From assembly GCF_000741575.1 (NCBI RefSeq), contig NZ_JGYV01000009.1, positions 41,979 to 105,978 on the forward strand: a stretch of 64,000 nucleotides of DNA, given 5' to 3'. Of this stretch, positions 52,587 through 61,886 are shown piece after piece. Source of the stretch: Bifidobacterium cuniculi (GTDB taxonomy: Bacteria; Actinomycetota; Actinomycetes; Actinomycetales; Bifidobacteriaceae). The notes below the pieces were generated by a model. That model was not told where the DNA came from, did not search any database, and saw nothing but the letters and a program-made list of their open reading frames with translations. Positions within the stretch are counted from its first letter, which is position 1; each line of letters begins with the position of its first letter. The translations under genes and the position numbers were made by a program.

Positions 52587-55001
52587 ATGGCTTCACAAAC
52601 ACGTACAGCGTCTTCGACCACGCGCCGCCGCCACGCGAGCCCGGCCCCCGGCACCCGCAAGGGCGGCAACGGCAGCAAGGGGAACCCCGGCAAAAGCGGC
52701 AAGAACGGCAAGAAGCAGCACAAGGGCCTGTGGTGGAAGATCCTCCTGGGCGTCATCGGCACCATCCTGGTGATCGGCATCGGCCTGTTCGCCTACCTCT
52801 ACGCCACCACGGAAATCCCGCAGCCCGAGAAGGTCGCCGTCGCGGAGAAGACGACGATCTACTACAGCGACGGCACCACGCCGATCGGCACCATCGCCGA
52901 GCAGAACCGCGAGATCATCGACTGCTCGGTGCTGCCACAGTACGTGGGCAACGCGATCGTCGCCTCCGAGGACCGCTCCTTCTATACCAACAAAGGCATC
53001 GACATCACCGGCATGGCGCGCGCGCTGATCAACAACCTGACCAAGGGCACGCGCCAGGGCGGTTCGACGATCACGCAGCAGTATGCGGAGCGCTATTACC
53101 TCGGCGAGACCACCTCCTACGCCGGCAAGGCGCGCGAAGCGATCCTGGCCATGAAGATCGCGGCCACGCAGGACAAGCAGCAGGTGCTGTGCAACTACAT
53201 GAACACGATCTACCTGGGCCGCGGCGCCTACGGCATCCAGGCGGCCGCGCAGGCGTACTTCGGCAAGGATGCCAAGGACCTGACCGTGTCCGAGGCGGCC
53301 ATGATTGCCGGCATCATCCCCGCCCCCAGCAGCTGGGACCCGGAGACCAACCCGGACCAGGCCAAGCAGCGCTTCGAGCGCGTGATCAACATCATGAAGG
53401 AGGACGGCTACATCACCGAGCAACAGGCCGAGGAAGCGAAGTTCCCGGAAGTCAAGGCCTACACGCTGAGCAATGACTTCGCCGGCCCCAACGGCTACCT
53501 GATGACCACGGTGGAGAACGAGCTCATCGACTCGAAGGCCTTCACCAAGGACGACCTCGAGTCGGGCGGCTACCAGGTGGTCACCACCCTCGACGCCACG
53601 ATGCAGAAGGAGGTGCAGGAAGTGGGCGACGAGCGGCCGGAGGGCATGCCCGAGACCCTGCAGGTGGGCGGCATCGCCGTGGACCAGTCGACGGGTGCCG
53701 TCAAGGCCATGTACGGCGGCAGCGACTACCTGGACAAGCAGCTCAACAACGCCACCCAGGCCACCTTCCAGCCGGGTTCGACCATGAAGCCCTTCGGCCT
53801 GATCGGCGCCGCGCAGGACGACGTGAGCTTCAACACCCTCTTCAACGGCAATTCGCCGGTGGAGTTCGAGACCACCCCGGGCGTGTACGCGGAAGTGCCG
53901 AACGCACTGAACATCAGCTGGGGCAACATCAACCTCAACCAGGCGACGGCGAACTCCGTGAACACGGTGTTCATGAACGTCAACGAGCACCTGACCCCGG
54001 AACGCTACGCGCAGATCGCGCATGACGCCGGCATCAGCGGCGACATCCAGACGGACACCCTGTACAACATCCTGGGCATCAACTCGCTGACCGTGTGGGA
54101 CCTGGCGCAGGGCCACTCGACCATCGCCAACTCGGGCACGAAGAACACCCTGCACGTGGTGGACCGCGTGACCAAGGACGGCCAGGACATGTACACGCCG
54201 AACCTGGAAACCACGAAGGTGTTCGAGGAGAACGACTGCGCACTGACCATCAACGCCATGCTGGGCACCACCGTCAACGGCACCGCGGCGGGCACCTCCG
54301 CCACGCTGGGACGCCCCGTGGCCGGCAAGTCCGGCACCGCGAACGACGAGACCGCCGCTTCCTTCGTGGGCTACACCCCGCAGCTCATGAGCGTGTGGGC
54401 CATCTGGAACCCGGGCGAGAACGGCGAGAACCAGGTGGTGCCCGAGTTCGCCGGCTACGGCGTGAGCTCCACCGGCTACCCGGCCCACCTGTTCACCGAG
54501 TTCATGTCCCGTGCCATGGAAGGCCAGCCCGTGGAGCAGTTCCCGACCGCCACGGACGACGGCAAAATCGGCGGCCCGGACGGCGACTGGGGCCTGGGCG
54601 GCACGAAGGTGACCTCCACCCCGAGGGCCCAGCCAAGCCAGTCCGCCGAACCTTCCGAATCCCCCTCGGCCAGCGCCTCCCCCAGCGAGACCGCCACCGA
54701 CAAGCAGCCCAGCCCCGCGCCGACCACGAGCGAACCCACCGAGGAACCGTCGCAGACCGCCGAACCGACGGGCGACGCCAACGGGCACCCCGACGGAACC
54801 GACCGACGAACCCACGCAGCAACAGCAGCCGAGTGCGCCGGCTACGCCGTGAGAGGCTGTGCCCACCTGAGAAATTGTTCGTTTTTTGAACAAAAACTTG
54901 GGGCCGGACGTCCCCGGGACCCATCAGGAGGCGCCGATCGGGTTGTGTGCCGATTGTTGGTGTGTGGGTATGGGAAAGGGTCATCGCCTAGAATTCCGTA
55001 A
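52587..55001 (+). CDS. Class A penicillin-binding protein, 3' end frameshifted
   Basis: Bifunctional transglycosylase/transpeptidase of peptidoglycan synthesis. N-terminal basic tail and one membrane segment (about residues 48-72); glycosyltransferase domain with AIVASEDRSFYTNKGIDITG and RQGGSTITQQYAERYYLG; transpeptidase SxxK in FQPGSTMKPFG (about 395), SVN, and KSGTAN (about 583). A Ser/Pro/Thr tail follows. At 54778-54781 one base appears extra: the original tail would continue TGTPTEPTDEPTQQQQPSA and stop at 54850-54852. As written, the frame runs on to 55001 through the family-A remnant. ATG at 52587 has no Shine-Dalgarno. Confidence 0.9.
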   Translation: MASQTRTASSTTRRRHASPAPGTRKGGNGSKGNPGKSGKNGKKQHKGLWWKILLGVIGTILVIGIGLFAYLYATTEIPQPEKVAVAEKTTIYYSDGTTPIGTIAEQNREIIDCSVLPQYVGNAIVASEDRSFYTNKGIDITGMARALINNLTKGTRQGGSTITQQYAERYYLGETTSYAGKAREAILAMKIAATQDKQQVLCNYMNTIYLGRGAYGIQAAAQAYFGKDAKDLTVSEAAMIAGIIPAPSSWDPETNPDQAKQRFERVINIMKEDGYITEQQAEEAKFPEVKAYTLSNDFAGPNGYLMTTVENELIDSKAFTKDDLESGGYQVVTTLDATMQKEVQEVGDERPEGMPETLQVGGIAVDQSTGAVKAMYGGSDYLDKQLNNATQATFQPGSTMKPFGLIGAAQDDVSFNTLFNGNSPVEFETTPGVYAEVPNALNISWGNINLNQATANSVNTVFMNVNEHLTPERYAQIAHDAGISGDIQTDTLYNILGINSLTVWDLAQGHSTIANSGTKNTLHVVDRVTKDGQDMYTPNLETTKVFEENDCALTINAMLGTTVNGTAAGTSATLGRPVAGKSGTANDETAASFVGYTPQLMSVWAIWNPGENGENQVVPEFAGYGVSSTGYPAHLFTEFMSRAMEGQPVEQFPTATDDGKIGGPDGDWGLGGTKVTSTPRAQPSQSAEPSESPSASASPSETATDKQPSPAPTTSEPTEEPSQTAEPTGDANGHPDGTDRRTHAATAAECAGYAVRGCAHLRNCSFFEQKLGAGRPRDPSGGADRVVCRLLVCGYGKGSSPRIP
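54869..54900. repeat. Truncated family-A palindrome (left arm only)
   Basis: GAGAAATTGTTCG, T-run, TGAACAAAAACTTGGGG matches the left arm of the element at 42192. No right arm is found before the IS remnant or beyond it. Confidence 0.8.
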
Positions 55002-55037
55002 AAGCATACATTCAAGATTCCAGGGAGATGACCCCTG

Positions 55038-55265
55038 ATGGACAGGGTAGTCGATAGCGATGTCATGACCTTCGAGCAGATGCCGTTGGACGCGGACGGC
55101 TGCGTGGATTCCAGCCGTCCGGCAGTGCGCCCGGTACAGGACTGTTCGTGGCAGCGGTGCGTGGTGCACCTGGAACGTGACGTGATGGGCAGGATCCGTG
55201 GCCGCAAGGACGACATGCGACAGGCGAGGCAGATCATCGAGCAAGCCATCCGGCAGGCCGCCTGA
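55038..55265 (+). pseudogene. IS256-family transposase remnant
   Basis: 75-residue frame. SWQRCVVHLERDVMGRIR followed by KDDMRQARQIIEQAI resembles the middle of IS256-type (mutator) transposases (W-RC--H---N/D). The N-terminus MDRVVDSDVMTFEQM looks like a transposase start, so the gene has probably lost its interior. No DDE motif and no inverted repeats remain recognisable. Confidence 0.6.
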
Positions 55266-55382
55266 ACGATACAATCAAGACGATGCCCCGACCCAACCTG
55301 CACCAACATTTGAAACACCATCCCGAAATCTCTCAGGGGGAAGCCTGACGGAGGAAAACATGCAGGAAAACTACCGGGAGCC

Positions 55383-56465
55383 CTACGCCTGCGGCACCCT
55401 CGTGGACTCCCTCACCACCAAAGTGGAAGGCACCTGGCGGTACTCCCTGTGCGTGACGGGGTCCTCCTGGCCGTCGGTGCCCGCGAAGAGGCGCTCGCCC
55501 GACTGGACGCCGTCGATGCGGTCCTTGAGCGTGCGCACCGCCAGGCGCGCCACCTCGTCCAGGCCCGGCGAGATCGAGGTGAGCGCCGGCGAGAGGTACT
55601 TGGAGTCATCGGAGTTGTCGAAACCGATGACGGCGATGTCCCCGGGAATGCGGTAGCCGTGCATCTGGATGGAGTGCATGACGCCGGAAGCGAGCATGTC
55701 GTTGAGCGCCACCACGCCGTCGGGCACGATGCCGGAGTCGAAGAGCGTGTCCATGGCCGCCTCGCCGTCCACGCGGTGCCACATGCGCGACGGCACCACG
55801 AGCCGCTCGTCATAGTCGATGCCCGCATCGAGCAACGCCTCGCAGTAGCCTTGGAAGCGCAACGCCGCCGAACCGACGCGCTCGCCCGGATGGGTGCCGA
55901 TGACCGCAATGCTGCGGCACCCCGTCTCCAGCAGGTAGGTGGTCGCCTTCTTGGCACCCTCCACGTTCTCCGTGGCGATGTGGTCGACCTCGTTCGTGAA
56001 GACGCGTTCGCCGAGCAGCACGAGCGGATAGTCCACCCGGAACTCCGCGATGTCCTCCTGGCCGAGCTCCAGCGGGCTGAAGATGAGACCGTCGACCATC
56101 GTGGACTGCAGGCCGTGCAGCACGTTGAGCTCCTCCTCGCGCGAGTAGAGCGTCGGCTCCACCAGCACGCGCAGTCCCAGCTTCTTCGCCTCCTCGATCA
56201 CCAGCGACGACAGCTGCGCGAAGTACGGCATCTGCAGGTCGGGGATCGCCAGGGCGATAAGGTTCGCCTGGCCAGTGCGCAGCGAGCGCGCGGAGACGTT
56301 GACGGAGTAGCCCAGCCGGTCGATGGCCGCCTGCACCTTGGCGCGCGTGGCGTCGGACACGAACTCGTAGTCGTTGATGACGTTCGACACCGTCTTGATG
56401 GACACCCCGGCCTCCCGGGCCACGTCACGCATGGTGACCGCACGTTCGCCTGCCTGCCTGGCCAT
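55383..56465 (-). CDS. LacI-family transcriptional regulator
   Basis: 360-residue sugar-responsive repressor. HTH in TMRDVAREAGVSIKTVSNVI (about residues 10-30) and hinge helix; the periplasmic-binding-like core includes SVNVSARSLRTGQANLI, DGLIFSPLELGQ, and GDIAVIGFDNSDDSKY. Start ATG at 56465; no good Shine-Dalgarno, and an internal ATG (MRDVAREAG) is possible. Its target was probably the glycosidase locus whose fragment lies next to it. Confidence 0.9.
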   Translation of the reverse strand: MARQAGERAVTMRDVAREAGVSIKTVSNVINDYEFVSDATRAKVQAAIDRLGYSVNVSARSLRTGQANLIALAIPDLQMPYFAQLSSLVIEEAKKLGLRVLVEPTLYSREEELNVLHGLQSTMVDGLIFSPLELGQEDIAEFRVDYPLVLLGERVFTNEVDHIATENVEGAKKATTYLLETGCRSIAVIGTHPGERVGSAALRFQGYCEALLDAGIDYDERLVVPSRMWHRVDGEAAMDTLFDSGIVPDGVVALNDMLASGVMHSIQMHGYRIPGDIAVIGFDNSDDSKYLSPALTSISPGLDEVARLAVRTLKDRIDGVQSGERLFAGTDGQEDPVTHREYRQVPSTLVVRESTRVPQA

Positions 56466-56579
56466 GGTCGTACCCCATTCCCTGATCCTTCGCGCCGGCC
56501 GCCCCGGCCGCGCACCGCTGCATGTTGCCTTCGACGATACCACCGTCCGGGCGCCGGGCAGTGCCCGGACGCCCGCAAA

Positions 56580-56861
56580 TCAGCGCACGACGATGGACAT
56601 CGTCACCTGCCGGCACGCCGGGTCGAGCTCCTCGTCGGCCTGCATGTCCATTACAGGCATGCCGTCCGCCGCCCAGTGCACGCGGCGCACCTGCACGTCA
56701 CGCCCGCCGTACCGGCCGTTCTCGTATTCGGCGGCGTGGAAGACGTAGATGAGGTTGCCGTCCTCGTCGTGCACCTGTGTGTTCGGGCCTTCGGCGATGA
56801 GGTTGTCCCAAGCGAACTCCGGCACGACCAGCTGCACCGGCTGCGCGGCATCGTCGCGCAT
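56580..56861 (-). pseudogene. Remnant of a GH43-type glycosidase (C-terminus)
   Basis: 93-residue frame ending at 56580. GPNTQVHDEDGNLIYVFHAA and GGRDVQVRRVHWAADGMPVM resemble the C-terminal part of GH43 arabinofuranosidase/xylosidase proteins. Its start (MRDDAAQP) abuts the palindrome at 56860, and nothing homologous to the missing upstream part lies beyond. Gene loss, with the LacI regulator kept beside it. Confidence 0.6.
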
Positions 56862-57005
56862 GAGAAATCTCTCGTTTTTCCGTGACTTTTCTCGGGGCTC
56901 CTGAAAATCAAAGCGGATACCCGGTCGGGGCCAATCCCGACCGGGTATCCGCTTTGATTTTCAGGAGCCCCGAGAAAAGTCACGGAAAAACGAGAGATTT
57001 CTCAT
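56860..57005. repeat. Long palindrome, hybrid A/B, perfect 70-base arms
   Basis: Arms 56860-56929 and 56936-57005 are exact complements around GCCAAT. The outer module (GAAATCTCTCGTTTTTCCG) recurs at the window end and, degenerate, at 59762. The inner module ATCAAAGCGGATACCCGGTC is a variant of the family-B unit. It lies 16 bases after the leuA stop. Confidence 0.95.
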
Positions 57006-57021
57006 GGGGCGCACGCAGCGC

Positions 57022-58935
57022 CTACCGCGCCGAACGGTTCACGGCGGAGATGATCGCCTTCAGGGAGCTCGTGATCGTCGAGGAGTCGATGCCGACGCCC
57101 CAGACCATGCGCTTCTCCTCGTCCTCCATGCCGACTTCGCACTGCACGTAGGAGGCGGCCTTCGCGTCGCTGCCCACGGGCATCGTGTGCTCGGCGTAGT
57201 CGAGGACGGTGGCCTCCACGCCGAAGCTCTTCACGGCGTTGAGGAAGGCGTCGATCGGGCCGTTGCCGCGGCCTTCGATGTGGCGGGTCACCTCGGGTTC
57301 GGCGCCCACGTTGATGCCGCGGTCGAGCACGGTCGCGGTCAGCTGGGTGTCGGAGCCGTCCTCGCCGGAGGACATGCTCACCTTGAGCAGCTTGAGGCGT
57401 CCCCACTGGTCGAGGCTCTCGTCCGGGTGGTCGCTGGCCGCCGCACCCGCGTCGGTCGCGCCGGACTCGCCCACCGGCAGGTACTCGTCCTTGAAGAGGC
57501 GCCAGATGTCCTCGTCCTTGACTTCCTTCTTCGTGGCGTCGGCGTGCTGCTGCACCACGTGCTCGAACTCCACCTGCAGCTTCTTGGGCAGGTCGAGGTT
57601 GTGGTTCGTCTTGAGCAGGTAGGCCATGCCGCCCTTGCCGGACTGCGAGTTGACGCGGATGATCGCCTCGTAGGAGCGGCCGATGTCCTTCGGGTCGATC
57701 GGCAGGTAGGGCACGAGCCACACGAAGTCCTCCAGCTTGACGCCCTGCATGTCCGCGGCGACCTCGCGCGCCTCCAGGCCCTTCTTGATGGCGTCCTGGT
57801 GGGAACCGGAGAAGGCGGTGAACACGAAGTTGCCCGCGTAGGGGTGTCGCTCGGACACCTTGAGCTGGTTGCAGTACTCCACGGTGCGGCGGATCGTGGG
57901 CATGTCCGACAGGTCGAGCTGCGGGTCGATGCCCTGGGTGAGCAGGTTCAGGCCGATCGTCACCAGGTCCACGTTGCCGGTGCGCTCGCCATTGCCCAGC
58001 AGGCAGCCCTCGATGCGGTCCGCGCCGGCGAGCATGCCGAGCTCGGCGGCGGCCACGCCCATGCCCTCGTCGTTGTGCGGGTGCAGGGAGAGGACGACGG
58101 CGTCGCGGTCCTGCAGGTTGTCGGAGACGTACTCCACTTGGTCGGCGAAGACGTTCGGCGTGGTCATCTCCACGGTCGCCGGCAGGTTGATGATCATCGG
58201 GTGGTCGACGGTCGGCCTGATCACGTCGATCACCGCGTTGCACACCTCCACAGCGTAGTCGGGTTCGGTGCCGGTGAAGGACTCCGGGGAGTACTCGTAG
58301 TACATGTCGATGCCCTCGGCGTCGCCCTCCAGCTCCTTGCACAGCTTCGCCGCGTCGGTGGCGAGCTGCTTGATGCCCTCGCGGTCCTTGCGGAACACGA
58401 CCTCGCGCTGGAGTACGGACACGGAGTTGTAGAAGTGCACGATGGCGCGCTTGCAGCCCTTGAGGCACTCGTAGGTCTTGCGGATGAGGTGCTCGCGGGC
58501 CTGGGTGAGCACCACGATGGTCACGTCGTCCGGGATGAGCTCACGTTCGATGAGCATGCGGATGAAGTCGTAGTCGGTTTCCGAGGCGCTGGGGAAGCCG
58601 ACCTCGATCTCCTTGAAGCCCATCTCGACGAGCATGTTCCAGAACCGCAGCTTGCGCTCGGAGTCCATGGGGTTGACGAGGGCCTGGTTGCCGTCGCGCA
58701 GGTCCACGGAGCACCAGCGCGGCGCGCGCGCCAGGCGCCTGTCCGGCCAGGTACGCTGCGGATAGTCGAAGGGCACCTGCTTGTCGTAGGCCACGTACTT
58801 GTGGTAGGGCATGGCGCTGGGCTTCTGCGGGGCGCCGATGAACCGTGCCGGAGGCAGCAGCGGGTCGTTGTTCCCTCCGTTGGACGCCGCAGCCGCGGCA
58901 GCGAGATCAAACACCGATGATTGATCCTGACCCAT
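57022..58935 (-). CDS. leuA: 2-isopropylmalate synthase
   Basis: First committed step of leucine synthesis: acetyl-CoA plus 2-oxoisovalerate to 2-isopropylmalate. 637 residues, the long actinobacterial form with a C-terminal regulatory domain. Seen: WCSVDLRDGNQALVNPM (catalytic, about residues 73-89), EVGFPSASETDYDF, SLHPHNDEGMGVAAAELG with metal His-x-His, GCLLGNGERTGNVDLVT. ATG at 58935 follows AAGGAGG by four bases; the GTG at 58938 is too close. Its 2-oxo acid substrate comes from the ilvBN pathway. Confidence 0.96.
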   Translation of the reverse strand: MGQDQSSVFDLAAAAAASNGGNNDPLLPPARFIGAPQKPSAMPYHKYVAYDKQVPFDYPQRTWPDRRLARAPRWCSVDLRDGNQALVNPMDSERKLRFWNMLVEMGFKEIEVGFPSASETDYDFIRMLIERELIPDDVTIVVLTQAREHLIRKTYECLKGCKRAIVHFYNSVSVLQREVVFRKDREGIKQLATDAAKLCKELEGDAEGIDMYYEYSPESFTGTEPDYAVEVCNAVIDVIRPTVDHPMIINLPATVEMTTPNVFADQVEYVSDNLQDRDAVVLSLHPHNDEGMGVAAAELGMLAGADRIEGCLLGNGERTGNVDLVTIGLNLLTQGIDPQLDLSDMPTIRRTVEYCNQLKVSERHPYAGNFVFTAFSGSHQDAIKKGLEAREVAADMQGVKLEDFVWLVPYLPIDPKDIGRSYEAIIRVNSQSGKGGMAYLLKTNHNLDLPKKLQVEFEHVVQQHADATKKEVKDEDIWRLFKDEYLPVGESGATDAGAAASDHPDESLDQWGRLKLLKVSMSSGEDGSDTQLTATVLDRGINVGAEPEVTRHIEGRGNGPIDAFLNAVKSFGVEATVLDYAEHTMPVGSDAKAASYVQCEVGMEDEEKRMVWGVGIDSSTITSSLKAIISAVNRSAR

Positions 58936-59114
58936 CACTCCTCCTTCTGTCTGTATGTCGACTCTTGTGGTTGGCGCGCATGGTCATGCGCAAGGGTCTA
59001 CGTTATACAGCCTAGCGAAGGAAGCCCCGCGAAACGTCCGTATCCTGAGCAATTCGCACAGGTGTTTTACAAACCTCGTGTATAGGGGCGTACGCGACAG
59101 TGCGGCCGGCAGGG

Positions 59115-59735
59115 TCAGTTGATGAGGTTGACGCCGCGGCGCGCCATGCAGTAGGCGTTGCCGAGCCAGGTGTGCCGCGAGTTGGGCCACACGGCACCCA
59201 GGCGCGGGGCGTTCTGGCTCATCCAGATGCTGGGCACGCGGCCGTCGGCGCTGCGCGAGCCGAGCAGGTTGAAGCCGTTCTTCTCGAGCAGCCATTCGGG
59301 GTGCTGCGTGGCGATGGCGAGTCCCTCCTCCAGGGTCAGGGGGATGCGCTCGTCGGATTCGATGAGCTTGCGTGCCACGTCCGGCTCGCGGTTGACGTAG
59401 CAGGTGCCGGTGTGCGGTTCGACGACCAGGTAGAAGGGGCCTTCCGGCGGTTCGAAGCCGTCGGTGGGCAGGAAGCTGACGATGTCACGCGGCGGCATGG
59501 TGGTGAAGCCGGCCATGCGGTTGATGCTGGTACGGGCGATGAGCGACTCTGGGGTGACCAGCTCGCGCGTGGGCACCAGGAGGATGTCCTCACCCAGGTC
59601 GGAGTCCTCGAGTGCGTTGATGAGCGGCTGTGCCAGCGCGCGGAAGGAATCCGCGCCCATGTCCGCCACGTCCGGGTACCCGAGGGCCACGATGCGGTCC
59701 AGCTGCTTGCGTGCTTCAATCGATGCCGTTGACAT
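59115..59735 (-). CDS. DUF5701 family protein
   Basis: 206 residues; actinobacterial family of unknown function. Conserved blocks seen: PTRELVTPESLIARTSINRM, PFYLVVEPHTGTCYVNREPD, and the C-terminal RHTWLGNAYCMARRGV. No signal peptide or membrane segment. ATG at 59735 stands seven bases after TACACT (leaderless layout). Located between leuA and manA, all on the minus strand but with their own leaders. Confidence 0.8.
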   Translation of the reverse strand: MSTASIEARKQLDRIVALGYPDVADMGADSFRALAQPLINALEDSDLGEDILLVPTRELVTPESLIARTSINRMAGFTTMPPRDIVSFLPTDGFEPPEGPFYLVVEPHTGTCYVNREPDVARKLIESDERIPLTLEEGLAIATQHPEWLLEKNGFNLLGSRSADGRVPSIWMSQNAPRLGAVWPNSRHTWLGNAYCMARRGVNLIN

Positions 59736-59761
59736 GGTGCCCAGTGTACGCGCCTACTGGA

Positions 59762-59985
59762 AATCTGTCGTTGTTCCGTGGCCGTTCCCGGGACTCCTGT
59801 AATTAAATAATTAAAGCGGGCACCCGGTCGGCGGCGATTTCTGAATTAAAGCGGGCACCCGGTCGAAGAACATTTTTTGTTCTTCGACTGGGCGCCCGCT
59901 TTAATTCAGAAAACGCTTCCGACTGGGTGCCCGCTTTAATTCGTGAAGTGTCCCCGACTGGGTGCCCGCTTTAAGTGCGGAAACC
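59762..59985. repeat. Palindrome cluster, family B, partly decayed
   Basis: Inner arms 59841-59871 and 59879-59909 pair with a few mismatches around ATTTTTT. The left side has two GCGGGCACCCGGTC units and a degenerate outer module (59762-59800); the right side has four GCCCGCTTTAA-type units (59893, 59930, 59962 and fragments). It lies 48 bases after the manA stop. Confidence 0.9.
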
Positions 59986-60033
59986 CCCGGAAACAGCCAC
60001 CGGACAACGGGAAATTCCCCTGTCAGGTCCATG

Positions 60034-61395
60034 TCAGAACGGCGTGGACGCCATGAGGTACGAACCCTCTGGGGCGGCCTCCCCGCCGGCGACGGGCTCC
60101 ACGTGGGCCCAGCCATCGCTCGCGGGCACGAAGACCGCGTCGCCTTGCCGCAGGATGCGTTCGTCGCGCTCGCTTACGCAGCGGACCGCACCCTGCGTGC
60201 ACACCACCACGCGCGGGCCACGGTGGGGGAAGTACCCGTGCCCCGTCACCTGCTGGACGAGCCGGTCGTAGCGGCGCGCCAGGCGCGACACCAGCGGCCA
60301 TGGGCCGTGCGCCGCATCCACATGCCCGTAGGCGAGCACATATTCGCTCACGCCGGGCCGGTAGAAGACCACGTCGCCGGCCAGGAAGGCGGCCAGCCGC
60401 GAATCCGAGGGGTCCACCGGCGAGGACGGCTTGCAATCCACGCAGTGCAGCAGATTCGGGATGTCCTTGTACTTGACGGTCATGCCGGCGCGCAGCACGT
60501 TGTCCGAATTCGTCATGATCTCGGCACCCATGCCATGGATGTAGGCATGGGGCACGCCGGTGGGCAGGAACACGGACTCGCCTTCCTCCAGTTGCACCGG
60601 GTTCATCATGAGCAGCGCCAGGACGCTCGGGTCGCCCGGGAATGCGTCCGCGGCCTGCAGGGTGAAATCGCAGGCGAGACGGGTGCGCTCATGGTCGGCC
60701 GTCCGCATGGAACACAGCAGGTCGTCGCGCAACTCGCCGGAATCCAGGCAACCCGCGGTCACCGCCGTGTGGAAGGCGCGGAACACCCGCTTGCGGTGCT
60801 CGGGCCAGACAATGGCGTCCACCGGAAGCATGCGGTCGGCGGCGTCGAATTCCCCTTCCGCCCCGTTGCCCTGCAATGCGCGAATCATCCGCTGCGCCAC
60901 GGGCGAGCGCAACCCCTCCAAGTTGCGCAGGGCGAAGGAGCGGCCGGCAAAGCCCACGCTGGCCTGGAAGGGTTCGAGCGCGACGACCATCTCGCTTTTG
61001 GCGTTCATGTCCTTGAAGGATCGTTCGGGCGCGTCGAGGGGCACGTGGCGCAGGTTCTCGGCATTGTAGCCGGCCCTGGCCTGGAATCCCACGGGGTGCA
61101 CCTGCAGGGACAGGGGCCGCTGGGCGCAGATCAGCTTGAGCAGGAAGGGCAGCTGGGGGCCGAACTGCGTGACGCCCCGGGTTCCGACCATGCCGTCTGG
61201 GTCCTCGCCGATGGCATGAGTGAGGGGCACCGCCCGACCGTCGATCTCCACCGTGGAGGGCGACTGGGGGTGCCCGCTGTACCACATTTCCGCCAACGGC
61301 TTCTCCCGGGCGACTTCGGGGAGGTGGAACAGCCGCTGCAGGTGTTCGTTCGATCCCCACGCATACTGCTTGGGTACAGGGAGGATCGTGTACAC
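60034..61395 (-). CDS. manA: Mannose-6-phosphate isomerase, class I
   Basis: Interconverts fructose 6-phosphate and mannose 6-phosphate; with a phosphomannomutase it feeds manC. 453 residues. Seen: KQYAWGSNEHLQRLF at the start, LICAQRPLSLQVHP with metal ligands (Gln-x-His, near 100), EGESVFLPTGVPHAYIHG (near 255) and the Arg region beyond. Start is GTG at 61395 with AAAGGA seven bases upstream; an in-frame ATG 25 codons earlier lacks a site. The family-B cluster follows the stop. Confidence 0.94.
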   Translation of the reverse strand: MYTILPVPKQYAWGSNEHLQRLFHLPEVAREKPLAEMWYSGHPQSPSTVEIDGRAVPLTHAIGEDPDGMVGTRGVTQFGPQLPFLLKLICAQRPLSLQVHPVGFQARAGYNAENLRHVPLDAPERSFKDMNAKSEMVVALEPFQASVGFAGRSFALRNLEGLRSPVAQRMIRALQGNGAEGEFDAADRMLPVDAIVWPEHRKRVFRAFHTAVTAGCLDSGELRDDLLCSMRTADHERTRLACDFTLQAADAFPGDPSVLALLMMNPVQLEEGESVFLPTGVPHAYIHGMGAEIMTNSDNVLRAGMTVKYKDIPNLLHCVDCKPSSPVDPSDSRLAAFLAGDVVFYRPGVSEYVLAYGHVDAAHGPWPLVSRLARRYDRLVQQVTGHGYFPHRGPRVVVCTQGAVRCVSERDERILRQGDAVFVPASDGWAHVEPVAGGEAAPEGSYLMASTPF

Positions 61396-61547
61396 GCTGG
61401 TTTCCTTTCGCTGGCGGCATGGCGGGGACGGTCCCGTCCACTCGGGCTCATTGTACGCGAAACGCCCCATGCGTCCCAGTCCGCGCCGTGAATATCAGCC
61501 TCGGGGATGAGCGACGGGCGGTCTGGCGATGCGTTAGGGTTATGGGT

Positions 61548-61886
61548 ATGAAATTTGCCCCGATCCTTGATCCCCATGTGCGTCGCCCCTCCCCCAAGCC
61601 GATGCAAGTGGATTTGCGCAAGGCGTTCCTGTTGGGCATCCTGCTGTGGTCCATCGCCTTGGTCGGTTCGCTCTGCCTATGGCTGTTGGGGCACATCCAA
61701 TGGTTCGAGAGGGCGTCGATCATCTGCGGCTTCGGCATCGTCCTCGGTCTGGCCATGCTCGTCTGGGAGCATTTCGACCGCTGGGACTACCGGCGCTCGG
61801 CAAGTGAGTCACCCAGCGGCAGCACGAGGCTGAAGGTGCTGCCCTGCCCCGGCCTGCTCCACACGTTCACGCCGCATGGTGGGTGA
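61548..61886 (+). CDS. DUF2530 family small membrane protein
   Basis: 112 residues with two membrane segments (about 28-48 and 58-78), matching the actinobacterial DUF2530 family. After the second helix the tail is basic. The last 25 codons overlap the end of senX3 on the other strand (stop codons at 61886 and 61867), and about 100 bases if the senX3 frameshift is corrected, so the tail may not be native. ATG at 61548 lies seven bases after TAGGGT (leaderless layout). Confidence 0.72.
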   Translation: MKFAPILDPHVRRPSPKPMQVDLRKAFLLGILLWSIALVGSLCLWLLGHIQWFERASIICGFGIVLGLAMLVWEHFDRWDYRRSASESPSGSTRLKVLPCPGLLHTFTPHGG

